DNA of 33,052 nt from F1-20-MAGs016 sp046086245 (GTDB taxonomy: Bacteria > Planctomycetota > Planctomycetia > Pirellulales > UBA1268). The DNA is taken from positions 1 to 33,052 of the forward strand of contig JBJSXB010000271.1 in NCBI GenBank assembly GCA_046086245.1, written 5' to 3'. The notes under the pieces were generated by a model. It had not been told where the DNA came from. It saw only the letters and a list, made by a program, of their open reading frames with translations, and made no database searches. Shown piece after piece: positions 6,864 to 14,024 of the stretch. Positions within the stretch are counted from its first letter, which is position 1; each line of letters starts with the position of its first letter. Position numbers and translations under genes: made by a program.

Positions 6864-9410
6864 ATGGGCGACACGTTTTCCCATCGCATCGTCGTTGCGG
6901 CGCTGGTCGTGGTGGCGATGATGCGCGGGGCCGCGGCGGGCGACGAACCCGCGGCCGAGCCGGTTCTCCGAGCGAACACACGCAACCCCGCACCGGTCGC
7001 GCCGCAACCCCCTTTCGAGGTCGTGACGGGAACCACCGCGCCGCGTCCACGCGGCACCGGGACGCTGGCTCGGATGGCGGCCGCGTTTCCCGCGCTGCGA
7101 CCGCCACCGACCACCACGTCGGCGCGTGTCGCCGTCCTCCAACCGGTCGATCCCGTCGCGCCGCGACCGCGCGGCGACGTGCCGGCCGGCGCCGCCGACG
7201 GCCGCGGCGGTCCCGCGGCCTCGCCGGCGCGCACCACCCGACGGCCGGTCGACGGCGGGGCGTCACGCGTCATCGCCGACCCCGACCTCCGCTTGACGCA
7301 GCATGCGACGCAACCGGTCAAACCCGGTGCCTTCGTCCCCGATCCCCGGCCGCCTCGTGCGGTCCAACCGGAGTCGCCACCGGCCGAACGCGACTCGGAA
7401 CCCCGCCGAGGCCCGGTCGCCAATTGGCTGCAGGCTCAGCGGCCCACCCGCGAGACGGTCGTGACGGCGACGCCGCTCGCCGCCAGCCCGTTGGCCGTCG
7501 GCAGCCGGCTCCGCGAGCGACTGCGTGCCGCCGAGCGCACCATCGCCGAGCGCCTCGGCGCCCGGCGGTCGCCCGTGGGTTCCGACGGTGTCCCGGCGGG
7601 CGCGTCGCCGGAACCCGGTGGCTGGCCGCATCCCGCCATGCTCCACCGCCAATTCGAACAACTCGCCACGGGAGCCGCCGATCCGGTCCGCGAATGGATC
7701 GACGACACGCGGACGATTCTCGATCTCGTCGCGAGCACCGCGGGCCCCGATGACGCCCTCTCGCTGGAACCGCTCGCCCTGCTTGCCGAGGCGCCGGCAG
7801 CGGGGCAACGGCTGGCCGACGCGGCGGCCGATCCCACCGTCGCGGCGCAGGTGCGGCGCGCGGCGCTGGCGGTCGGTCGCCGGGCGGCGGTCTGGCAGGC
7901 GGCCGCAACCCTCCGCCACGCGTCGGTGACCGGCGACGGCGATCGTCGCGAGGCCGAGACCGACCGGTTGCTCGACGCCCTCGAGCGCTACGAGGCGTCG
8001 CAGTCGCCGCTCGACGCCCACGTCGCCAGCGAGAGCCTCGCCGTCCTCGCGGCGATGACGGGCGACGAGCCCCGACTGCTCGCCACCGCGGCACGCGAGC
8101 ACTACGCGGCGCCGAATCTGCGGATCGCCGTCCACCGCCAGTTCGTCGAGCGCCTTCTGCCCGAGAGCGAGATCGACCGCGGCGTCGTCGACGACATGAT
8201 CCTCGGCCGGCAGGTGCGCGGCCGACGGACGGTGGAGCGCACGGCCGGCGTGCGTTTCGTGCCCGATCCCGACGAATTGGCGTTCGATCTCGAGGTTCGC
8301 GGGCACGTGGAGTCACGGACGGTGACCGAGTCCGGGCCGGTGGCCTTGACGTCGCGCGGCGTGAGCGCCTTCACGGTGCGCAAGCCGGTCAAGCTGTCGG
8401 CGGCCGGCCTGGTGTTCGGCCCCGCGTCGGGCGTGGCGAGCAACCGCTCGCAGCTGGCGGGGATCGAGACCAGCTTCGACTCGGTGCCACTGATGCGTTC
8501 GCTCGTCCGGACGATGGCACGAAACCAGCACGACGAGAACCTTCCCGAAGCCAATCGCGAGGTGGTCGACAAGATCGTGGTCCGCGCCTGCCGCGAGGTC
8601 GACCAACAGTCGGAATCGCAGTTCCTCGAGATGACCCAGCGGATCCGCGGCAAGGTCTGGACGCCGCTGGTGAAACTCGGTCTCGAGCCGACGGCGGTGG
8701 CGATGGAGACGACGGCCGACGTCGCCACCGTCCGGCTGCGGCTCGCCGCGACCGGTCAGTTGGCCGCACACACGCCACGACCGCGCGGACCGGATGACGC
8801 CATGTTCGCCGTCCAGCTCCACGAGTCCTCGCTCAACAACGCACTCGACAGGCTCGGGCTCGCGGGACGCCGGCTGGCACTCGAAGACCTGTTCCGGCTG
8901 CTCGCCGAGAAGGCCGGCCGGGAGCCCAATCTTCCCGACGACCTACCCGAGGGTGTCGCCGTGACGTTCGCGGCGAGCCAGCCGCTCCGCATCGTCTTCC
9001 GCGACGGTCTCGTGCACCTGCGGATGGCTCTCGACGCGATCGAGAGCGGCCGGCGCGACTGGTACGACGTGGTCGTGCAGGTGAGCTATCGGCCGCGGAG
9101 CGGCGACCTCCAGGTCTATCTCGACCGCGAGGGTCCGGTGCAACTCTCCGGACCCGGACACCAGGGCCGCATCGAGATCGCCCTGCGGACGATCTTCGGC
9201 AAGGTGTTCCCCAAGGAGCGGCCGCTGACGTTGTTTCCCCCCCAGGTCACGACGCATCCCAAGCTCGCCGGCATGCCGGTGAGCCACCTGGCCGCGACCG
9301 ACGGGTGGCTGGCGATCGCCCTCTCGGCGCCGCCGGCCAACCCGGCGCCGGTGACCGCCGCATTGCCGGCCGCAGCCGACAAACCGGCCCGACGTCCGCT
9401 GACCCGCTGA
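6864..9410 (+). CDS. Large exported protein of unknown function
   Basis: I do not recognise a named domain. The product is 848 residues. A signal peptide is likely at residues 1-25 (VVAALVVVAMMRGAAAG). Residues about 30-230 are rich in Pro, Ala and Arg and probably disordered. A helical region follows (about 260-440). The C-terminal half looks globular and mixed alpha/beta, with segments such as FGPASGVASNRSQLAGIETSF and a beta-rich end near VVVQVSYRPRSGDLQVYLD. No catalytic signature, membrane span or haem motif is visible. The ATG at 6864 is preferred because it gives the signal peptide, although its ribosome-binding site is poorly spaced (AGGGG only 1 base before). An in-frame ATG at 6777 is the alternative. 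It probably belongs to a conserved planctomycete family. fumC follows after 98 bases without an obvious link. Confidence 0.7.
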   Translation: MGDTFSHRIVVAALVVVAMMRGAAAGDEPAAEPVLRANTRNPAPVAPQPPFEVVTGTTAPRPRGTGTLARMAAAFPALRPPPTTTSARVAVLQPVDPVAPRPRGDVPAGAADGRGGPAASPARTTRRPVDGGASRVIADPDLRLTQHATQPVKPGAFVPDPRPPRAVQPESPPAERDSEPRRGPVANWLQAQRPTRETVVTATPLAASPLAVGSRLRERLRAAERTIAERLGARRSPVGSDGVPAGASPEPGGWPHPAMLHRQFEQLATGAADPVREWIDDTRTILDLVASTAGPDDALSLEPLALLAEAPAAGQRLADAAADPTVAAQVRRAALAVGRRAAVWQAAATLRHASVTGDGDRREAETDRLLDALERYEASQSPLDAHVASESLAVLAAMTGDEPRLLATAAREHYAAPNLRIAVHRQFVERLLPESEIDRGVVDDMILGRQVRGRRTVERTAGVRFVPDPDELAFDLEVRGHVESRTVTESGPVALTSRGVSAFTVRKPVKLSAAGLVFGPASGVASNRSQLAGIETSFDSVPLMRSLVRTMARNQHDENLPEANREVVDKIVVRACREVDQQSESQFLEMTQRIRGKVWTPLVKLGLEPTAVAMETTADVATVRLRLAATGQLAAHTPRPRGPDDAMFAVQLHESSLNNALDRLGLAGRRLALEDLFRLLAEKAGREPNLPDDLPEGVAVTFAASQPLRIVFRDGLVHLRMALDAIESGRRDWYDVVVQVSYRPRSGDLQVYLDREGPVQLSGPGHQGRIEIALRTIFGKVFPKERPLTLFPPQVTTHPKLAGMPVSHLAATDGWLAIALSAPPANPAPVTAALPAAADKPARRPLTR

Positions 9411-9442
9411 CGCGTCGCGTTGCGGCCCATGGCGACCGTTGC

Positions 9443-9458
9443 ACTCCGCCCGCGGAGT
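9443..9458. repeat. Perfect inverted repeat upstream of fumC
   Basis: Arms ACTCCGC and GCGGAGT (7 bp) flank a CC centre, 51 bases before the fumC start. The near-zero spacing suits a dimeric DNA-binding site better than an RNA hairpin. No T-run follows, so it is unlikely to be a terminator for the preceding gene. Confidence 0.35.
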
Positions 9459-9508
9459 CGGACAATCGCCTCTTCGCGCCCCACTCTCGGCACCCACCGG
9501 ACGCTCCC

Positions 9509-10927
9509 ATGGCCACACCCGCCACACCCGCAACCCGCACCGAATCCGACAGCATGGGCACGATCGCGGTCCCCGCGGACCGCTATTGGGGCGCACAGAC
9601 CGAACGGTCGCGCGGCAACTTCCGCATCGGTGTCGATCGGTTCCGCTGGGGTAGGCCGGTGATCCGCGCCCTGGGGATCCTCAAGAAGGCGGCGGCGCTG
9701 GCCAACGGCGAGTTGGGACAGCTGCCGGCGGAAAAGGTGGCACTCATAACGCAGGCCGCCGACGAGGTGATCGCCGGCAAGCTCGACGATCATTTCCCGT
9801 TGGTCGTCTTCCAGACCGGCAGCGGCACGCAGTCGAACATGAACGCCAACGAGGTGATCTCCAATCGGGCCATCGAGATCGCCGGCGGCACCATCGGCTC
9901 GAAGATACCGATCCACCCCAACGACGACGTCAACCGCGGGCAATCGTCGAACGACACCTTTCCGACCGCCATGCACGTCGCGGCGGTCGAGGTGATCCAC
10001 GACCGACTCCTGCCCGCCGTGCGGTCGCTGCGCGACGTGTTCCTCGACCTCGAGCGAGAGCACGCGGGGTTGGTGAAGATCGGGCGCACGCACCTCCAGG
10101 ACGCGACGCCGATCACGCTCGGCCAGGAGATCTCCAGTTGGCGGGCACAGCTCGACGAACGGATCGCCGTCGTCGAGCGCAGCCTGCCCGGACTTCTCGA
10201 TCTCGCGATCGGCGGGACCGCGGTCGGTACCGGACTCAACGCCCATCCGCGCTTCGGCGCGGTCGCCGCATCCTTCATCGCACGCGAGACCGGACACCCC
10301 TTCGTGTCGGCGGCCAACAAATTCGCGGCACTCTCCGCGCACGACGCGCTCATCGACGCCAGCGCCGCCGAACGCAGCCTGGCGATGGCGCTGTACAAGA
10401 TCGCCAACGACATCCGCTGGCTGGCCAGCGGGCCGCGCTGCGGAATCGGCGAAATCTCCATCCCGGAGAACGAGCCGGGCAGCTCGATCATGCCGGGGAA
10501 GGTCAACCCCACGCAGTGCGAGGCGCTGACGATGGTCTGTGCGCAGGTGTTCGGCAACGATGCCGCGGTCGCCTTCGCCGGCGGGCAGGGCAACTTCCAA
10601 CTCAACGTCTACAAACCGGTCATGCTCCACAACGTGCTGGAAAGCGCCGAATTGCTCGCCGACGGCTGCGATTCGATGCGGGTCCACTGCGCCACCGGGA
10701 TCGAGCCCAACCGCGCCCGCATCGAGCGGCACCTCGACGATTCGCTGATGCTCGTGACCGCCCTCAACACCCATATCGGGTACGAGCAGGCGGCGGCGAT
10801 CGCCAAGAAAGCCCACAAGGAGGGCACGAGTCTCAAGGAGGCGGCCGTCGCCCTGGGGTTGGTCACCCCGGAGCAGTACGACCAGTGGGTGGTGCCCGTC
10901 GAGATGACACGCCCGCTCAAGGCGTGA
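9509..10927 (+). CDS. fumC: Class II fumarate hydratase
   Basis: Class II fumarase interconverts fumarate and L-malate in the TCA cycle in the cytoplasm as an iron-free homotetramer. The 472-residue product matches the family length. It starts with the usual ESDSMGTIAVPADRYWGAQT and contains TGSGTQSNMNANEV. The substrate-binding helix region has HPNDDVNRGQSSNDTFPTAM, and THLQDATPITLGQE carries the catalytic histidine. The family signature GSSIMPGKVNPTQ is near residue 330. These features fit fumarase; aspartase and argininosuccinate lyase, which share the signature, differ in the other blocks. The start at 9509 gives the normal N-terminus. The gene converges on glnB, and the space between them holds the stem-loop array described separately. 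Confidence 0.96.
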   Translation: MATPATPATRTESDSMGTIAVPADRYWGAQTERSRGNFRIGVDRFRWGRPVIRALGILKKAAALANGELGQLPAEKVALITQAADEVIAGKLDDHFPLVVFQTGSGTQSNMNANEVISNRAIEIAGGTIGSKIPIHPNDDVNRGQSSNDTFPTAMHVAAVEVIHDRLLPAVRSLRDVFLDLEREHAGLVKIGRTHLQDATPITLGQEISSWRAQLDERIAVVERSLPGLLDLAIGGTAVGTGLNAHPRFGAVAASFIARETGHPFVSAANKFAALSAHDALIDASAAERSLAMALYKIANDIRWLASGPRCGIGEISIPENEPGSSIMPGKVNPTQCEALTMVCAQVFGNDAAVAFAGGQGNFQLNVYKPVMLHNVLESAELLADGCDSMRVHCATGIEPNRARIERHLDDSLMLVTALNTHIGYEQAAAIAKKAHKEGTSLKEAAVALGLVTPEQYDQWVVPVEMTRPLKA

Positions 10928-10957
10928 CCGCCGCCGCGGTCCAAGGCTATCAGGCCG

Positions 10958-11156
10958 TGGAAAAAGTCGTCCGGGACTTTTTCCAGGCAAAAAAACCTCC
11001 GGTTTTTTCGGCAGTTGCACTGCCGCGATCGCGTCCGTGCGATCGAGCAGGCTGTTTGTCCACAGCCTGCTATCGCCCGAGACGCGGCCCGGCGGGGCAC
11101 GGCACGCCGGCCGCGTCCGACGACCGGTCGGGGAGCGCCCCCGCCGGACCGGTCGT
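10958..11156. ncRNA. Array of seven consecutive stem-loops between fumC and glnB (candidate structured RNA)
   Basis: Seven inverted repeats occupy most of the 244-base gap. They are 10958-10985 (11 bp, loop 6); 10990-11008 (8 bp, loop 3); 11009-11025 (7 bp, loop 3); 11026-11045 (7 bp, loop 6); 11046-11071 (10 bp, loop 6); 11081-11117 (9 bp plus 4 bp around one bulged C, loop 10); and 11120-11156 (10 bp outer stem with a 4 bp inner stem). All stems are exact apart from the one bulge, and hairpins 2-5 touch with no spacer. Read on the minus strand, the direction of glnB, the loops of hairpins 1, 2, 4 and 5 are CCGGAC, GGA, ACGGAC and GGACAA. Each contains GGA, and loop 4 matches the CsrA core ANGGA. 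It could be a CsrB-like sponge RNA in the glnB 3' region, an interspersed palindromic repeat, or a strong two-way transcription barrier. The structure is seen directly; the role is inference. Confidence 0.55.
10990..11008. terminator. Candidate bidirectional terminator (hairpin 2 of the array)
   Basis: AAAAAACC and GGTTTTTT flank TCC, so on either strand a short G-C stem is followed by a run of six or seven T. It sits between the convergent fumC and glnB genes, where a shared terminator is expected. Only two G-C pairs make the stem weak, but hairpins on both sides would reinforce it. Confidence 0.45.
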
Positions 11157-11171
11157 GCGGCATCCGCGCCG

Positions 11172-11510
11172 TCAAATCGCCGCCGCGGCGGTTTCGCCCG
11201 TGCGGATCCGGACCACTTCGGCGAGGTCGGTGACGAAGATCTTCCCATCGCCGACCTGGCCCGTCCGCGCCGTCTGCATGATCTTGCTGATCACCGCCTG
11301 CGCCTCGTCGTCGCCGACGACCACCTCGATCTTCACCTTGGGCAGAAAATCGACCGAGTACTCGGCGCCGCGGTAGGTCTCGGTGTGTCCCTTTTGGCGG
11401 CCGAAGCCCCGGACCTCCGTCACGGTCATGCCCTTGACCCCCTGCGCGTTGAGGGCGTCCTTGACTTCTTCGAGTTTGAAATGCCGGATGATGGCTTCGA
11501 TTTTTTTCAT
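11172..11510 (-). CDS. glnB: Nitrogen regulatory protein P-II
   Basis: P-II proteins are trimeric sensors that bind 2-oxoglutarate and ATP/ADP and control glutamine synthetase, ammonium transport and NtrBC. The product is 112 residues, exactly the family length. It has the start MKKIEAIIRHFKLEEVKDAL, the T-loop with the uridylylation site Tyr51 (GAEYSVDFLPK), and the C-terminal GKIFVTDLAEVVRIRTGE block. An AGGAG lies 8 bases before the ATG. A -24/-12 (sigma-54) promoter about 80 bases upstream suggests nitrogen control through NtrC. No amtB or glnA is adjacent, so GlnB and GlnK cannot be told apart here. The stop codon is 15 bases from the stem-loop array, which would form its 3' untranslated region. 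Confidence 0.95.
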   Translation of the reverse strand: MKKIEAIIRHFKLEEVKDALNAQGVKGMTVTEVRGFGRQKGHTETYRGAEYSVDFLPKVKIEVVVGDDEAQAVISKIMQTARTGQVGDGKIFVTDLAEVVRIRTGETAAAAI

Positions 11511-11903
11511 CGCGTCGTCTCCTGGATGGAAGGGCCGCTCGCGTCCCCGCGCGGTGGCGTCGGTCCGACGTGGGCCCAACCAACGTGCTGCACGTCGCGT
11601 GCCAATCGTCGTCGGCCGTCCACCGCCGCATTCGCACGACCGGGTGACGCGCCCATGGAGCGCGTGATCACCCCGTGGCGGCGACGTGGCCTGACGATCG
11701 CCCCGATTTCCCGACGCCGAGCGGGCGGTTGTCGCGCCGTCGAGGCGCGCGTCGCGCCGCCGTGACAGCCGGAAGGTCGCCGGGCCCACGCTTGCGACAT
11801 CCACCGCGGCGGCGAAGATGTCCGGAACCGCGGGTCACCGCGCCGCCGAGGCTGGCGTCGGCGGACCCCGTGACGCCCCGTCGCACTCTCTCGCGGAATC
11901 TCC
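11511..11903. other. 393-base divergent intergenic region between glnB and the esterase fusion
   Basis: It holds the sigma-54 promoter of glnB (separate entry). An inverted repeat also spans the likely glnB transcription start: CGACGTG around 11567-11573 and CACGTCG at 11591-11597. A small palindrome GTGATCAC lies near 11664-11671, and GTCGCGCCG occurs twice near 11731-11758. No tRNA, no credible small gene and no clear NtrC dyad were recognised. No strong promoter for the plus-strand gene was found. Confidence 0.4.
11590..11604 (-). promoter_or_regulatory. Sigma-54 (-24/-12) promoter of glnB
   Basis: The minus strand reads TTGGCACG-CGAC-GTGCA. The consensus is YTGGCACG-N4-TTGCW. The invariant GG (11603-11602) and GC (11591-11590) are exactly 10 bases apart, and only one T of the -12 TTGC differs (GTGC). 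The predicted transcription start is near 11578, giving a leader of about 68 bases. P-II genes are classic sigma-54/NtrC targets, which supports the call. Confidence 0.7.
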
Positions 11904-13925
11904 ATGGCGTTTCTCCGACACGCTGTTCGTGCTCTACCGGCGCTCGTCATGAGTCTTGCGACCGCCGTCGTCCCTGAACAACCGATCGCCGCCGAACCCA
12001 ACTACGACGAGGAGGCGGTCGGTCGCTACGACCTGCCGCCGGTGCTCGCCGGCCCCGATGGCAGGCTCGCCACCGACGCCGAGACCTGGTCGAGGATCTC
12101 CCGGCCGCACCAGTTCGAGCTGCTCGAGCGGCACGTCTACGGCCGCCGCCTGCCGGCGGTGCCGGTCGAGGTGATCGACGTCGAGCGCGGCGAGGCGACG
12201 CTCGAGGACTCGACCAGGGCGCGGCGCATCCAGGCGCGACTGCGCCTCGGCGGCGGCGCGGGGGCCAACGTGGTCGACGTGCTCGTCTACCTGCCGATCG
12301 CAACGCGGCCGGTCCCGGTGTGGCTCGGACTCAACTTCCGTGGCAACCACGCCGAGACCGCCGACCCGGCGGTTCGTCTCTCCACCGCCTGGATCCCGGC
12401 CGACAAAGACGGTGGCGTCGAAGACCACCGCGCCACGGAGAGAGCCCGCGGCAGCCAGGCCCGCAGGTTTCCCGCCGCAACGCTCGTCGAGCGCGGTTAC
12501 GGCATGGCCACGGCCTATTGCGGAGACATTTTCCCCGACCGCCCCGACGGTCGCGCCGACAGCGTGCTCGAGTCTCTCGGGCGTCCGACGGCAGGCACCT
12601 TGCCCCCCGATGAGACCGGTGCGATCGGTGCCTGGGCATGGGGTCTGTCACGGATCCTCGATTGGCTCGTCACCCTGCCGGACGTGGACGGGTCGAAGGT
12701 GATCGTCGTCGGCCATTCAAGGCTCGGCAAGACGGCGCTGTGGGCCGGCGCCTGTGACGAGCGCTTCGCGATGGTGGTGTCGAACGATTCCGGTTGCGGG
12801 GGAGCGGCGCTCGAACGCCGCAACTACGGCGAGACCGTGGCCGCGATCACGCGACGGTTTCCCCACTGGTTCGCGCCGGCCTTCGCCGGATTCGCCGACC
12901 GCGAGCGGGAGATGCCCTGCGATCAACACACCTTGTTGGCGATGACCGCACCGCGGCCGCTGTACGTCGCCAGCGCGGTCGAAGACCGCTGGGCCGACCC
13001 CCGCGGCGAGTTCCTCGCCGCGGTCGCCGCCGACCCGGTCTGGGCGCTGTTCGGCCTCACCGGCCTGGGCACGGCAGAGTTCCCGCCGATCGACACGCCG
13101 ATCGGCCGCCGCGTCGGCTACCACGTGCGCAGCGGCGGCCACGACATGCTCGCCTACGACTGGCTGCGATTCGCCGATTGCGCCGACCGCGAATTGCTCG
13201 GCAAACGCCGGAACGAGGCGGCCGACTTTCACCCTTTCCAAGCGCCGCTCCCGGTGCCCGCTCCTCCCGGCGCGATCATGGTGGTGCCCCCCGACCCGAC
13301 GGCGACCGCGGCACCGCCACCCGCCCTGGTGGCGATGTCCGGCGGGACGATCGACTGGACGAGCGCCAACGGCGCGCTCATCGTCGCCACGACCCCGGGA
13401 CACGCCAACCACGTCCATTCGGTCGCCGAGTTCCGCGACGCCGACATCCACGCGGAGTTCATGACCGACCCGGCGGCCAGGGGCAACAGCGGTCTGTACA
13501 TCCACGGCCACTACGAGATGCAGATCTACGATTCGTACGGCGTCGAACCCCCGACCGACCAGGACGAGGGCAGCCTCTACCGCTTCGCACGACCGTTGGT
13601 GAACGCCGCACGCCCGACGGGCACCTGGCAGGTGTACGACGTACGCTACGTCGCGCCGCGCCGCGACGCCGCGGGCACCGTGATTCGCGCCGGCACGATC
13701 ACCGCCTGGCTCAACGGCCAGAAGGTCCAGGACGGTGTCGAGTTCACCGAGCCACGCTCCCCCTACATCCCCTACAAGCACGGCGTCACCGACCACCTTC
13801 GTGCGGTCGAAAAGCGACTGAAGGCGACCGGCATGGGGCCGCTGTTTCTGCAGGATCACGGCAGCCCGACCCGCTACCGGAACGTGTGGATCGTGCCACT
13901 CGATCGGCCGACGGACGACCGGTGA
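11904..13925 (+). CDS. Exported glucuronoyl-esterase-like domain fused to a 3-keto-disaccharide hydrolase (DUF1080) domain
   Basis: The product is 673 residues with a signal-like N-terminus (residues 5-30). Residues about 60-450 form an alpha/beta-hydrolase of the CE15 glucuronoyl methylesterase type. It has the nucleophile motif GHSRLGK (Ser272), the following block FAMVVSNDSGCGGAAL with an acidic candidate, and His413 in GGHDMLAYDW. CE15 enzymes cleave esters between glucuronic acid side chains of xylan and lignin alcohols. Residues about 480-668 are a DUF1080 jelly-roll domain with NSGLYIHGHYEMQIYDSYG and a C-terminal HGSPTRYRNVWIVPL. This family includes 3-keto-disaccharide hydrolases. 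The joined protein therefore suggests de-esterification plus cleavage or binding of a modified glycoside outside the cytoplasm. The next gene, a Gfo/Idh/MocA oxidoreductase, could supply the 3-keto chemistry. Both domains are clear; the substrate is inferred. Confidence 0.85.
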   Translation: MAFLRHAVRALPALVMSLATAVVPEQPIAAEPNYDEEAVGRYDLPPVLAGPDGRLATDAETWSRISRPHQFELLERHVYGRRLPAVPVEVIDVERGEATLEDSTRARRIQARLRLGGGAGANVVDVLVYLPIATRPVPVWLGLNFRGNHAETADPAVRLSTAWIPADKDGGVEDHRATERARGSQARRFPAATLVERGYGMATAYCGDIFPDRPDGRADSVLESLGRPTAGTLPPDETGAIGAWAWGLSRILDWLVTLPDVDGSKVIVVGHSRLGKTALWAGACDERFAMVVSNDSGCGGAALERRNYGETVAAITRRFPHWFAPAFAGFADREREMPCDQHTLLAMTAPRPLYVASAVEDRWADPRGEFLAAVAADPVWALFGLTGLGTAEFPPIDTPIGRRVGYHVRSGGHDMLAYDWLRFADCADRELLGKRRNEAADFHPFQAPLPVPAPPGAIMVVPPDPTATAAPPPALVAMSGGTIDWTSANGALIVATTPGHANHVHSVAEFRDADIHAEFMTDPAARGNSGLYIHGHYEMQIYDSYGVEPPTDQDEGSLYRFARPLVNAARPTGTWQVYDVRYVAPRRDAAGTVIRAGTITAWLNGQKVQDGVEFTEPRSPYIPYKHGVTDHLRAVEKRLKATGMGPLFLQDHGSPTRYRNVWIVPLDRPTDDR

Positions 13926-13947
13926 GCCGCGCTCCGGCGGCCGTGTG

Positions 13948-13976
13948 TTGAGTTCACGGGGCGCGATGCGTACATT
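13948..13976 (+). promoter_or_regulatory. Putative sigma-70-type promoter of the oxidoreductase gene
   Basis: TTGAGT (13948-13953), a 17-base spacer and TACATT (13971-13976) precede the ATG at 14025 by 48 bases. The spacing is ideal and four of six bases match in each box. The -10 box lies inside an inverted repeat (next entry), so it may be regulated. Confidence 0.5.
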
Positions 13977-13983
13977 CGCCCCG
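13957..13983. repeat. Inverted repeat enclosing the -10 box before the oxidoreductase gene
   Basis: Arms CGGGGCG (13957-13963) and CGCCCCG (13977-13983) flank 13 bases that contain TACATT. It could be a repressor site covering the promoter or a stem-loop ending the preceding gene; no T-run follows, which favours the former. Confidence 0.4.
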
Positions 13984-14024
13984 GGGAGTGCACGTCGTCG
14001 ACCACCAGTCACCGGAGGCAGCCC

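Noticed and set aside
11056..11064. TTGTCCACA, a DnaA-box-like sequence in the array
   Set aside because: It is a single copy and is explained by the loop and arm of hairpin 5. No cluster of boxes, AT-rich unwinding region or dnaA/dnaN genes are nearby, so it is not an origin.
11620..11671. NtrC binding dyad upstream of the glnB sigma-54 promoter
   Set aside because: Sequences such as GCAC followed by GTGA are present, but none has the proper half-site sequence and spacing. NtrC control therefore remains an expectation and was not observed.
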